DNA of 64,000 nucleotides, taken from contig CAWGNT010000007.1 in NCBI GenBank assembly GCA_963824085.1, forward strand, positions 124,001 through 188,000, given 5' to 3'. Below the pieces are notes generated by a model. That model did not search any database. It worked only from the letters and a program-made list of their open reading frames with translations, and had not been told where the DNA came from. How positions within the stretch are numbered: the stretch's first letter is position 1; each line of letters begins with the position of its first letter. The DNA is from JARRNE01 sp963824085. GTDB lineage: Bacteria > Pseudomonadota > Gammaproteobacteria > Chromatiales > Chromatiaceae. The translations under genes were made by a program, and so were the position numbers. Of this stretch, positions 46,506 to 55,386 are shown in pieces.

Positions 46506-47200
46506 CGGCGTGTCCTCCGCGCGGGAGAGGCAATCCGCTCGGGACGCTGAGGAAATGCGTGGGGTCGGTCCATGCCCCTGATTATCTGCCGGAGACGGGA
46601 TGCACCGAGAACACGGCGCGGAACTACGCAAAGCAGCGGGTGGGCAAACATGCCGCTGCGGTCAGCAGGGCCAGACCACTCGTCGAGGTGTCGAAATCGA
46701 CTCCGCTGCGTCTCGCGCCTCTTCTCTACCACCCGAGCCGCCGTACCTCCTCTAGTCGTCCGAGCGTTTCTTGTTGTGAGTCTCGTTTCTTAACAGCGAC
46801 GACTTCTCATCGCAAGCTCCGATCGTCGGAAACATGACACAATGATGCAGCACCCTCTGCTTGCCAGGGCCGCTCAGACTGCTTTACGCAACCCTCCGTC
46901 ACGCGCAGACATCGGCTAGGCGTGCACGGCTCAGCGGACGTCAGCTCTAATATCATTGACGAGGCTGCAGTCGCTTCAGGGTGGTGCGGCCACCCCTCTG
47001 GCCTAGTCGGCCGCTCCCAAGATTCTCTGTGTACGCTTCACCCCTGTTGTTCACGTTTGCTACAGTGTCCCTACCATCAGCACCGCTGTCCGCCAGAGGC
47101 GCAACACTCGATACGGGTGGGTGGTTAGCCCTTACGAGAATTCAATCCTGAGCCCCCTCCCGACCGGGACTTGCACCCGGCAAGAAGCGCTAAGCTTCGC
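46506..47200. other. Right end of the island without recognisable genes
   Basis: About 700 bp between brxA and the duplicated tRNA end. Frames are short and the sequence is less GC-biased. It must hold the BREX promoter. No integrase remnant is identifiable by eye. At 47161-47180 the minus strand reads like a tRNA T-arm (CCGGGTGCAAGTCCCGG). Confidence 0.45.
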
Positions 47201-47244
47201 CCGGTAGCGATCCCGTGTCGGTTCGACTCCGACCCGTGGCACCA
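47201..47244 (+). repeat. Duplicated 3' end of tRNA-Leu (island right attachment site)
   Basis: CCGGTAGCGAT, T-arm and CCGTGGCACCA match 29336-29379 in 43 of 44 positions. The 5' half of the tRNA is missing, so this is not a tRNA gene. Confidence 0.88.
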
Positions 47245-47358
47245 ACTTGACTCCGCGGCGGGACGTTGAGCCGATTTCTGCCGAGTCATGTGCCAGCTCT
47301 TCCGGCAATCGCCAATGTGTCAGCGCGCTCGTGCCTCGCAAGCTGTGCGGGCACCGTA

Positions 47359-48291
47359 TCAGGGAAGCTCGTGGCCAATACGTTTGAGCATTTCTGCCTC
47401 GACCTGGACGATCACCGACTCGATCGTCTGCAATATCGCTTCGATCTCCAGCTTCTCCCTTTCCAATGGGGCCAAGCTTCTCGCAAGCCGCGTGCGACTC
47501 GCTGTCCAACCAGCGGATAGATCAGTTGCCAGACTCGCGTCTTTTCCGTTGCTCACACTCGAGGGTCCCTGCTTCTCGAGCGCAGCGGCATAGGTCTCAA
47601 GCAGCGCCCTCTCCTGCTCATTAAGCGCATATTTGCGCAGGTTGTAGGCTTTTCTCCGCAATCGCAGCTCCTGAAGGGCGACCTTCCCCTCCGTTTCCGA
47701 GTCAAAGCTTACCTCGATCTTTCCGTCAACGATGGCCACCAAGTCCTTCACGGCTCTCCGCGAAGGAGCCGCCGCCACGGTGTCCTCTAGCGGTAGTCCT
47801 GACGAATCGGAAACGAGCGCGGCCAAATCGGCCTCTTTGCCCTCCAGCAGGTCGAGCACCCGGATCTCCGCCTTCTGAAATCGCCTCCATCCGTCGAGAT
47901 CGGGGTGCTTGTGGCCGACAACCTTCAGCAGAGCGTGCTCCTTGGTTGTGACGAGACAGCCGACGACACGGCGCAGTAGCGCGTCGATATGGTGGGGGGC
48001 GCTCAGTAGCCTCTCGACGACCACCCGTCGCGAGAACACGTGCTCATGTCTGAGGCTCGTTGCGGACGATTCTGAAACGGCGGCCGGGGTCCGGTAGCGC
48101 GTATTCCACTTTCCGTCCGCCTCTGTGATCTTGCAGATACAGACAGAGATGAGCTCCTGCTTATGGCGCGCATAGAGATCAACGGGTAGCAGCGACCTGA
48201 TCGCAAGCACTGCACTGCGGATACGGGTGTCACGCTCCTCGTGCGGCACATACTCTCGAAGCATCTCGAATGGTTCCTCAAAACTTGCCAT
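47359..48291 (-). CDS. Hypothetical protein with C-terminal coiled region
   Basis: 310 aa from the ATG at 48291 (MASFEEPFEMLREYVPHEER); the frame continues upstream without support. Not recognised. Visible: a compact N-terminal part with RHEHVFSRRVVVERLL and CLVTTKEHALL (conserved-looking His/Glu positions), then an alpha-helical Lys/Glu-rich C-terminal half (about 200-310) likely to be coiled coil. No signal peptide or membrane segment. It lies just outside the island's right end. A nuclease or DNA-binding role would be a guess. Confidence 0.7.
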   Translation of the reverse strand: MASFEEPFEMLREYVPHEERDTRIRSAVLAIRSLLPVDLYARHKQELISVCICKITEADGKWNTRYRTPAAVSESSATSLRHEHVFSRRVVVERLLSAPHHIDALLRRVVGCLVTTKEHALLKVVGHKHPDLDGWRRFQKAEIRVLDLLEGKEADLAALVSDSSGLPLEDTVAAAPSRRAVKDLVAIVDGKIEVSFDSETEGKVALQELRLRRKAYNLRKYALNEQERALLETYAAALEKQGPSSVSNGKDASLATDLSAGWTASRTRLARSLAPLEREKLEIEAILQTIESVIVQVEAEMLKRIGHELP

Positions 48292-49060
48292 AGCGCTGAC
48301 GCGAAAGCGTTGACATGGCGATCGTTGCGCCCTCCGACCCCTACGCAACAAACGAGTGGGGGAGGCTCGCCGCAGTCCGAATACCCGTGGTCGGGCTCTG
48401 CTTCCGCCCCACCGCGGCCACACTGTAAATGCCTCCGACGGAACGACACCCAGTTCCAAAGACTCGCATACTACTGGCCATGGCTCGCCCAAACCTTGAC
48501 GGGATTCACGCGGGGTCGGCTCACTGAGCTGAGCGCCCTCGCACCGGTTCCCTCCCCGAACCGACTGCTCGTGTGACCGTCGAACGGGCTTGTATGCCGT
48601 TCGCATTTCGGTTCTCGTTCTTGTGCAGCCGGGTTACGCCCGCCGGGGGACGCCGTGAATTCGTCCTGAAGGCTTGACGACAGCCTCCCTGCTGCCGACA
48701 CTCCCGGCGGGCGCAACCTGGCCCCTCGGTCAAGAAACGAAAAAGCCGTGTGCGTTGTGTATATCTCTCGCAGGGCGTCGACGGCGCACGCCTGCAAGCG
48801 GCTTCGGAGCTTCTCGCGAGCCGATTCGAGCTAGGGCTGAGCTGCGGGGCATGGGGTCAAGGTCGAGTGCGGGCCGTCGGGAGACGCGGTGAACACGTCC
48901 ATCCAGGCTCCACGGCACCCTGCCTTAGGATTCACCTGGGCTGCGGCACCGATCGGCTCTCCTGATTGCGTTGTACGGCGAGGCGCTACACACTCGTGTT
49001 CGAAGCAGACTTGCCGTAGGCTCATGGGGCGGAAGAAAGTCGACAAAGGAGACTTCATTG
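48292..49060. other. 770-bp intergenic region
   Basis: Divergent spacer between the hypothetical gene and idi. Several short frames, none with a ribosome site or recognisable product. Promoters for both neighbours presumably lie here. Confidence 0.35.
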
Positions 49061-49666
49061 GTGACGGACCCACGAGGCGTGTCATTCGACGACGAGCAAC
49101 TAATCCTAGTCGATAGCGAGAACTCGGTCTTGGGGTATGAGAGCAAGGCAAACGCGCACGCCGGAAAGGGGTTGCTGCACCGCGCGTTCTCGATATTTCT
49201 TTTCTCGGATACCGGTCGAGTCCTGCTCCAAAGGCGCAGCAGCGCGAAGCCCTTGTGGCCGCTGTACTGGTCGAACAGCTGCTGCAGCCATCCGCGCCGG
49301 GGTGAAAGTGACTTGGAAGCCGCGCATCGGCGCCTGCGCGAGGAGCTCGCCGTTCAGTCCAAGCTTAAGCTCCTTTATCGCTTCCAGTACCACGCAGAGT
49401 TTGCGGGAGTGGGGTCGGAGCGAGAGCTTTGCTCGGTGTACGCCGGACGGGTCGACGCGGAATCGGCGATCGAGGTCAACCTCGCCGAGATAGCCGACTG
49501 GCGCTGGGTTGCCTGCGAGGAGGTCGACCGCATGGTATCCCAGGAGGCGGACCGGCTAACCCCCTGGTTTCGTCTGGAGTGGACGCGGCTGCGTCGAGAG
49601 TTCCAGGACGAGCTGGCCGCGCTCTCCCTCAATCGCCAGGCATTGGGCGAGTGCGCTTCCGGATAA
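49061..49666 (+). CDS. idi: Isopentenyl-diphosphate delta-isomerase type 1 (Nudix)
   Basis: 201 aa. Interconverts IPP and DMAPP for isoprenoid and, in phototrophs, carotenoid and chlorophyll side-chain synthesis. Catalytic Cys in YWSNSCCSHPRRGE, followed by the Nudix-type helix AAHRRLREELAV and the acidic SERELCSVYAG. GTG start at 49061 chosen for the AAGGAGA ribosome site; frame is open to 48971. Confidence 0.92.
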   Translation: MTDPRGVSFDDEQLILVDSENSVLGYESKANAHAGKGLLHRAFSIFLFSDTGRVLLQRRSSAKPLWPLYWSNSCCSHPRRGESDLEAAHRRLREELAVQSKLKLLYRFQYHAEFAGVGSERELCSVYAGRVDAESAIEVNLAEIADWRWVACEEVDRMVSQEADRLTPWFRLEWTRLRREFQDELAALSLNRQALGECASG

Positions 49667-49929
49667 CGCCCACCGAATCGGTCTCGACCCGCAGCCCACC
49701 CCAAGCCCCGGCGCAATCGCAGCCCCGAAATCGCAATCTCGCGCTCCCGCGCACGGGAGGTTTGCCCCATCGCAACGTACGCGTCGCAAAGCCGACATAT
49801 GAACGTCACAAGTCGGCTATATCCTTCCTGCGTCAAGTATCTGCCAGGCATCTGTGTGCCGTATTACATCTTCGTTGGACGCCCGACTACGAGGTCATCG
49901 CTAACCCGTCCCACGAGGACCTAGAAGCC

Positions 49930-50799
49930 GTGCCAAAGGTGAGATCCATCTTCGTCTCCGATATCCATTTGGGCACGCGCGCCTGCCAGGCGCACAGCCT
50001 GCTTGAATTCCTGCGCGATTACGACGCCGAGCACCTGTTCCTGCTCGGCGACATCATCGACTTCTGGGCCATGCGCCGGGGCGTCTACTGGTCGACGACG
50101 CAGAACACGGTGGTGCAAAAGATCCTGAAGCGCGCCCGTCACGGCGTACAGGTAGTGTTCGTCCCGGGAAATCATGACGACGTCCTGCGGGAGCATGTCG
50201 GCGTCTCTTTCGGCCATATCCAGCTGCGCTCCGACCACGTGCACGTCGCTGCGGACGGGAAACGCTACCTCTTGATCCACGGCGACGAGCTCGACCAGAT
50301 CACCCGGTATCACCGCTGGCTAGCCGTCCTCGGGGATCGCGCCTATGAGCTGGTGGTACGCTTGAACGCCCTCCTCTCCTGGCTGCGGCGCCGGCTGGGC
50401 GTCACGGGCTACTGGTCGCTCTCGGGATACGCCAAACGCAAGGTGAAGCGCGCCGCCGGCTTCATCTTCGACTTCGAGGAGGCGGTTGCCCGCTATGTCA
50501 AGGAGCGCGGAGTCGATGGTGTCATCTGCGGACACATCCATTCCGCCTCCGTCAAGGAGATCGACGGCATCCGGTACATCAACTGCGGCGACTGGGTCGA
50601 CAGCTGCACGGCCATCGCCGAGCACCGAGACGGGCGCATCGAGCTGATCGAGTGGGGCGCTCGGGCCACGGAATCGGAGCCGCGCGCAGATGCCGCCCCC
50701 GTCTCGCTGGCCGCACCCAAGGCCACCGCCGCGGTCCTGGAGGAGCGACGCGCACCATTACGGCCGGAGCGGATACGGGCCGCTGGCGCCGATCAATAG
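49930..50799 (+). CDS. UDP-2,3-diacylglucosamine diphosphatase-like metallophosphoesterase
   Basis: 289 aa. Calcineurin-like phosphoesterase: IFVSDIHLG, LLGDIIDFW, VPGNHDD, LIHGDELDQ and CGHIHSA are the metal-binding blocks. Closest in pattern to the LpxH-like family that acts in lipid A synthesis, but larger than LpxH itself (about 240 aa) with a disordered basic/Ala-rich tail. The frame is open back to 49429; the GTG at 49930 matches the domain start and has GAGGA upstream. It overlaps the end of the convergent phosphatase gene by 7 bp. Confidence 0.82.
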   Translation: MPKVRSIFVSDIHLGTRACQAHSLLEFLRDYDAEHLFLLGDIIDFWAMRRGVYWSTTQNTVVQKILKRARHGVQVVFVPGNHDDVLREHVGVSFGHIQLRSDHVHVAADGKRYLLIHGDELDQITRYHRWLAVLGDRAYELVVRLNALLSWLRRRLGVTGYWSLSGYAKRKVKRAAGFIFDFEEAVARYVKERGVDGVICGHIHSASVKEIDGIRYINCGDWVDSCTAIAEHRDGRIELIEWGARATESEPRADAAPVSLAAPKATAAVLEERRAPLRPERIRAAGADQ

Positions 50800-51539
50800 A
50801 CACGCAGCAAGGCAACGGTAATGTTGTCGAGTCCGCCGCGCGCACAAGCAAGGTCGATCAGGATGCTCGCCAGCTTATCCAGATCTTCTCCGTCATTGAT
50901 CAGCACGCGGGCGAGCACGTCGTCGGCAACCATCCCCGTCAGACCATCCGTACACAGGAGAAAGAGGTCGTTCGGCTCGAGCTCGACGACACCGGAATCG
51001 ACCGTTACCTGAGGGGATGTGCCCAATCCACGTGTGAGGATATTCTCCTTAACACCGTACCGCTGGGCATCTGCAAGCGTCGGGAAGAAGCCTTGATCGA
51101 CGACCTCTTGGATGAACGAATGATCCTTGGTGAGCTGCTCGAGCCGGTTGTCCCGCAGTCGGTACAGCCGCGAGTCGCCGACGTGGGCAAAGACCATCCA
51201 TCCTAACCCGACGAACCCCACGACCACGGTGGTTCCCATACCCGCGTAGAGTGGCGTGCGCTGGGCCGTCCCCCACACCGCCTTGTTCGCCGCAGCGACC
51301 GCATCTTCTGCCAGCGCCCGCCCCTGCTCTTCGTTGGCCACGGTTGACGCCTGGCTGCGGAAGTGCTCGGTGACGACCTCCGCCGCCGTCCGGCTCGCCA
51401 CATCCCCGGCGCTAGCACCGCCGATCCCGTCGGCGACGATCAGGAGTCCGAGGTCGGGCAAGACCGCAACGCTGTCCTCATTGTGCTCGCGTACCAGACC
51501 CTTGTCGGTCCGCCAGGCGTAAGCCAGTCTCTGCTGCAT
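50793..51539 (-). CDS. PP2C-type Ser/Thr protein phosphatase (Stp1-like)
   Basis: 248 aa. PP2C motifs in order: AWRTDKGLVREHNEDSVAV, LLIVADGIGGASAGDVAS, GDSRLYRLRDN, LLCTDGLTGMV and ARGGLDNITVALLRV, with all metal-binding aspartates present. Cytoplasmic. Reverses Ser/Thr phosphorylation by Hanks-type kinases; no kinase gene is in the window. Downstream of dsbC on the same strand. Confidence 0.92.
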   Translation of the reverse strand: MQQRLAYAWRTDKGLVREHNEDSVAVLPDLGLLIVADGIGGASAGDVASRTAAEVVTEHFRSQASTVANEEQGRALAEDAVAAANKAVWGTAQRTPLYAGMGTTVVVGFVGLGWMVFAHVGDSRLYRLRDNRLEQLTKDHSFIQEVVDQGFFPTLADAQRYGVKENILTRGLGTSPQVTVDSGVVELEPNDLFLLCTDGLTGMVADDVLARVLINDGEDLDKLASILIDLACARGGLDNITVALLRVY

Positions 51540-51605
51540 ACGAGCGTGCTTGGTTCGAGGAGCGGGCGTTGCTTGTTAGAGGTTGCTCGTGCGAGCTCCG
51601 GCCCC

Positions 51606-52334
51606 TCAGGACTTCTTGCCGTCCAGGATTGCCGCGAGTCGCTTTGGCGGCACGTAGCCCGGGAGCATGTCTCCGTTCTCAAGGATGATCGCGGGCGTAC
51701 CCGAGACGCCCAAGCTCTCGCCCACCTTCATGTGCTCCATGACAGGATTGTCGCAGTTCTTTCGCGGAAGATCCTTCCCCTGCTTCGCCTCCGTCAAGGC
51801 AGCCTGGCGATCCGCAGAGCACCAAACGGAGACCGCCTTGTAGAACGAGTCGCTGCCAACCCCGGCACGCGGGAAGAAGACGTAGCGCACCCGGATTCCC
51901 TCCGCCTCGTAGTTTGCAATCTGCGAGTGCAGCTTGCGGCAGTATCCGCAGTCGATGTCCGTGAACACCGTAACCGTGTGTTTGTAATCCTTCGGGGCGA
52001 AGATGATCATCTTGTCCTCGCCGATCCCGTCCACTGCCCGCTTGCGGGCCTCGGCCTGGCGCGGCTCGGTGAGGTCTTTGCGTTTGACAAGGTCGACCAC
52101 GCGCCCTTGCACCATGTAGCGGCCGTCGCCACTGACGTAGACGACCTGCGGGCCCATCATCACCTCGTAAAGGCCGCCGATCGGCGTTTCCCGGATGCTG
52201 TCGACCTTGGAATCCGGGAGGATCTGCGCCAACCTCGCCTTGATCTTCGCGTCGGCGTCTTTGTCCGCAAGCACCGGAGCCGCGGCCAGCGTCAGCGCTA
52301 GGCCTGCGACAAGAATCCGTGCCGTTTTCAACAT
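51606..52334 (-). CDS. dsbC: Thiol:disulfide interchange protein DsbC
   Basis: 242 aa. Signal peptide (residues 1 to about 23), N-terminal dimerisation domain, and a thioredoxin-fold domain with active site CGYC (129-132) in VFTDIDCGYCRKLH. Second disulfide from Cys in SVWCSADRQ and KNCDNPV. Periplasmic isomerase of wrong disulfides. yajQ lies 12 bp upstream and xerD beyond it; the xerD-dsbC neighbourhood is common in gammaproteobacteria. Confidence 0.93.
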   Translation of the reverse strand: MLKTARILVAGLALTLAAAPVLADKDADAKIKARLAQILPDSKVDSIRETPIGGLYEVMMGPQVVYVSGDGRYMVQGRVVDLVKRKDLTEPRQAEARKRAVDGIGEDKMIIFAPKDYKHTVTVFTDIDCGYCRKLHSQIANYEAEGIRVRYVFFPRAGVGSDSFYKAVSVWCSADRQAALTEAKQGKDLPRKNCDNPVMEHMKVGESLGVSGTPAIILENGDMLPGYVPPKRLAAILDGKKS

Positions 52335-52346
52335 GTCAAATCGCCC

Positions 52347-52829
52347 TCAATCTCGGAAGTTGCTGAACTGAAGGGGCCGCCCCCAATCGCCGGCGCGAAG
52401 CTGCGCGATGGCCTGTTGGAGATCATCCCTCTGTTTGCCGCTGACCCTGACCTGATCAGCCTGAATCTGGGCCTGGACCTTGAGCTTGGACGCCTTTAGG
52501 GCCTTGACCATACGCTTTGCCGTATCGGTATCGATGCCTTGCTTGATGGCGATCTCCTGTCGTGCGGCATTGAGCGTCGACACCGCCTCCTTCACGTCCA
52601 TGCTGGCGACATCGACTTTCCGTTTGACCAGTTTATTCCGCAGGATATCCATCATCTGCTGGAGCTGAAATTCCTGCTCCGCGTGCATCACGATCAGTGC
52701 GCCCGAGAGCTCGAAGCGCGCTTCAACCCCCTTGAAGTCGAAGCGAGCTCCGATCTCGCGGTTGGCCTGGTCGACCGCGTTGCGGACCTCCTGCAGATCC
52801 ACTTCGGATACCACATCAAAGGACGGCAT
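52347..52829 (-). CDS. yajQ: YajQ-family cyclic-di-GMP-binding / nucleotide-binding protein
   Basis: 160 aa, UPF0234. MPSFDVVSEVDLQEVRNAVDQ and ARFDFKGVEARFELSG at the N-terminus, KASKLKVQAQIQADQVRVSGK and RDDLQQAIAQLR at the C-terminus match YajQ. Family members bind nucleotides, cyclic-di-GMP in some plant pathogens. The ATG at 52829 is chosen because the open frame upstream (to 53102) crosses the xerD gene. Confidence 0.93.
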   Translation of the reverse strand: MPSFDVVSEVDLQEVRNAVDQANREIGARFDFKGVEARFELSGALIVMHAEQEFQLQQMMDILRNKLVKRKVDVASMDVKEAVSTLNAARQEIAIKQGIDTDTAKRMVKALKASKLKVQAQIQADQVRVSGKQRDDLQQAIAQLRAGDWGRPLQFSNFRD

Positions 52830-52974
52830 CGTCTTTTTCCCCAGCGACCCTTTGTCCCGGACCGGCAAGACGCGCAGCAAGCTCGACTTCGTATGCCGAC
52901 ACAAGGCGGCTACATTAGTCGATGCCGTCCCGCAGTTCCAGCGCCCGATACACCGGCGGGGCGGCTCTGCACCC

Positions 52975-53872
52975 TCAGGCGCGCGGATGGTGGCGGGCAT
53001 GGAGCTGCTTGAGGCGCTCGCGCGCCACATGGGTGTATATCTGCGTGGTGGAAAGATCGCTATGCCCCAAGAGCATCTGTACGACGCGGAGATCCGCTCC
53101 ATGGTTGAGCAGGTGCGTGGCGAAGGCGTGGCGCAGCGTATGGGGAGACAGGGTCTTCATTATCCCCGCTTCCAAGGCATAGCGCTTGATCAGCAGCCAG
53201 AACGCCTGACGGGTCATACGGTCGCTGCGACGGGTAGGAAACAGATAGTCGCTCAGTCGCGCATCTAACAGGTCCTGGCGCGGGCCGCGCAAGTAGTCTC
53301 CGAGCCAGCCCACGGCCTCCTCTCCGAGCGGGACCAGGCGCTCCTTGCTCCCCTTGCCGAGCACCCGCACCACGCCCTGAGTGAGGCTCACCTGTTGGGG
53401 GGTGAGTCCAACCAGTTCCGAGACCCGAAGCCCCGTTGCGTAGAGTACCTCGAGCATCGTCCGGTCGCGGTGACCGCGCGGGTCACCGGTATCCGGAGCC
53501 GCGAGCAGGGACTCGACCTCCGCTTCGGTAATGGTCTTCGGCAGTGGCCTGCCGAGCTTGGGGGCCTCCACCCGCGCGCTCGGGTCCTCGCTGATCGTCC
53601 CCTGGCGGAGCAGGTATCGATAGAACTGGCGCAGGCAGGACAAGAGTCGGGCCGAGGAACGCGGCTTGCGGCCTCGGCGGGACAAGAGCGCCAGGTAGTC
53701 CAGGAGATCCAGGCGCTCGGCGTGCTCGATTCTGCGACCACGCTCGTTCGCCGAGCCAGGCGGAGAAGGCACGTAGATCCGACTGGTAGGCGGCCAGGGT
53801 GTTGGCGCTCAAGCCCCGCTCCATCCACAAGGCATCCGCGAAGCGCTCGATAACTGCGGCGTCGGCACTCAT
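52975..53872 (-). pseudogene. xerD: Site-specific tyrosine recombinase XerD, apparent frameshift
   Basis: The N-terminal part MSADAAVIERFADALWMERG to SAWLGER is in one frame and the remainder from RRIEHAERLDLLDYLALL to the end in another; one extra base near 53742 explains it. The catalytic part is complete: the first Arg in TGLRVSELVGL, LSPHTLRHAFATHLLNHGADLR with HxxR, the Trp/His position LLGHSDLSTTQIYTH and Tyr. XerD with XerC resolves chromosome dimers at dif, so true loss would be surprising; a sequencing error is a serious alternative. Upstream of yajQ and dsbC. Confidence 0.85.
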
Positions 53873-54000
53873 GCAACGCGCAGCGCACCCTCGTGCCGCA
53901 TGGAGTCGAGGTCCATCCCGGCAAGCGGTCCAGGCGCCCGGGACATCCGCACCAGGCCAGTCGATGTGTCGATCGATGCCGAGTGCCTCCGCATCACCGG

Positions 54001-55386
54001 TCACCCCTGTGCGGTGCGCAGCCGCCCCATGATGTCGGAGCGCGCCTGGGAAAGGATGGAATCGCGATCAAGGCCATCCAGGATATCGCGGATGACCTGC
54101 TTGGGACCTCTCTCCCCCCAGGACTTGCCGTGGGCAAGGTAGGCCTCTGCGGCTTGCCCAACCACATAGGTCGCGTAGTAGGCAACTGCCCCCTGGGCAC
54201 TCCCGGTGAGGAGCACCGAGAGCCCGCCAGTACCGAGCTTGAGTGCGGAGGAGATGAAGTTGACCGCCCACACGGTGCCCATGAAGAGCGTCATCTGGGT
54301 CGCAATGGTCTTCACGAGCCCTCCCGCCTCGGACTTGGACAGGGGCAGGCCGTAGAGCTTGGAGAGGTGCACCACCATGCTCACGTCGAAGGCGGCTGCG
54401 GCGAGCAGGTCCACGACGGGAACAGGGTTAAGGGCGACCGCGATCCCTTTACTGACGCAATAGGTTCGGATCAGCTTGGAGCCCAGCTTGCGCTTTGCCT
54501 GCAGGATGCGCTTTCCTACCTGCTCGCTGAGGTTGCTGGCGAAGAGCGATGCATTGAGTGCCGCGAGGGTCTTGCCCTCGGCCTCCAGAAGCGCCCACAG
54601 GCGCTCCTTGAGGGCATCTATATCGGGCCTGGGCTGGCGCAGCGTCTCCGTCTCGTTGCCCTCCTCGTCCACCATGATTACGAGGCGCTCCGCCGGCATG
54701 GCGCTTACGCAGACAACGTTTCCTGGATCGACATAGCCCGCGGTGTGACGCACGATGGACGCCTTGATCAGCTCGCGCTCGTCACGCGTATAGCGGTCCA
54801 TCTTGTTGAACACCAAAATGACCGGACGCTGAAGCCGAACCAAAATGTGCAGCGCGCGAATTTCCGTCTCGGTGACGTCGCCGTCCACGATGAAGAGAAC
54901 CAGGTCCGAGCGCGACGCCACCTCATGGGCGAGGCGTTCACGGCCTTCCCCCTGGACCTCGTTGAGGCCGGGGGTATCGATCAGGAAGACCCCGCCCGTC
55001 TCGTACTCGCTCCACTGCCCGATCTGAGCGGTCTTGGTCTCACCGTGCAGCGGGCTGGTGCTGAACTGCTTCTGGCCGAGGAGGGCGTTCAGGGTTGCAG
55101 ACTTGCCAACGCTCACCCTCCCAAATGCGGCGATATGGATATGGCCCCGCTCCAGCTTGTCGAGCATGGCCTCCACCTGCTTGTAGTCCTCGGCGAGGGA
55201 CTCCCGTACCTCCGGCGGGATGCGCGGATCATTGACGAGGTCCCGCAGACTTTCCCGGGCAAGGTCCAGATGACCCTCGCCGCCGGCTGCCCTAGTTTTC
55301 CGTCTGCCTTGCCTCTTCTCGAACTGCGTCCTTAATTTCGAGGGCAAGTCTTGCAAAACGCCTTGCGCGCGCTTCGAGATTTTCAC
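54001..55386 (-). CDS. DUF697-type membrane-associated GTPase
   Basis: 461 aa. GTPase domain with P-loop GRVSVGKSATLNALLG, switch II DTPGLNEV, NKMD motif (VFNKMDRYTRDE), then a helical region with a hydrophobic DUF697-like stretch (VVDLLAAAAFDVSMVVHLSKLYG and FMGTVWAVNFIS). It overlaps the 3' end of the upstream paralogue by 95 bp; the start is the first Met of the frame, which may be too early. Role unknown: YcjF-like or dynamin-like proteins act at membranes. Confidence 0.85.
   Translation of the reverse strand: MKISKRAQGVLQDLPSKLRTQFEKRQGRRKTRAAGGEGHLDLARESLRDLVNDPRIPPEVRESLAEDYKQVEAMLDKLERGHIHIAAFGRVSVGKSATLNALLGQKQFSTSPLHGETKTAQIGQWSEYETGGVFLIDTPGLNEVQGEGRERLAHEVASRSDLVLFIVDGDVTETEIRALHILVRLQRPVILVFNKMDRYTRDERELIKASIVRHTAGYVDPGNVVCVSAMPAERLVIMVDEEGNETETLRQPRPDIDALKERLWALLEAEGKTLAALNASLFASNLSEQVGKRILQAKRKLGSKLIRTYCVSKGIAVALNPVPVVDLLAAAAFDVSMVVHLSKLYGLPLSKSEAGGLVKTIATQMTLFMGTVWAVNFISSALKLGTGGLSVLLTGSAQGAVAYYATYVVGQAAEAYLAHGKSWGERGPKQVIRDILDGLDRDSILSQARSDIMGRLRTAQG

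Larger units (their letters stand above)
29380..47244. mobile_element. Genomic island in tRNA-Leu carrying a type 1 BREX locus
   Basis: 17.9 kb between the tRNA-Leu gene and the duplicated tRNA 3' end. Contents on the minus strand: brxA, brxB, brxC, toxin-antitoxin pairs, a broken pglX, more toxin-antitoxin genes, pglZ, a four-helix-bundle gene and brxL, with heptamer-repeat elements between and inside them. No integrase or excisionase was found, so it is probably no longer self-mobile or was moved by another element's integrase. Confidence 0.8.

Noticed and set aside
52975..53872. xerD as the integrase of the tRNA-Leu island
   Set aside because: It lies outside the attachment repeats, has the housekeeping XerD sequence and is beside yajQ-dsbC.
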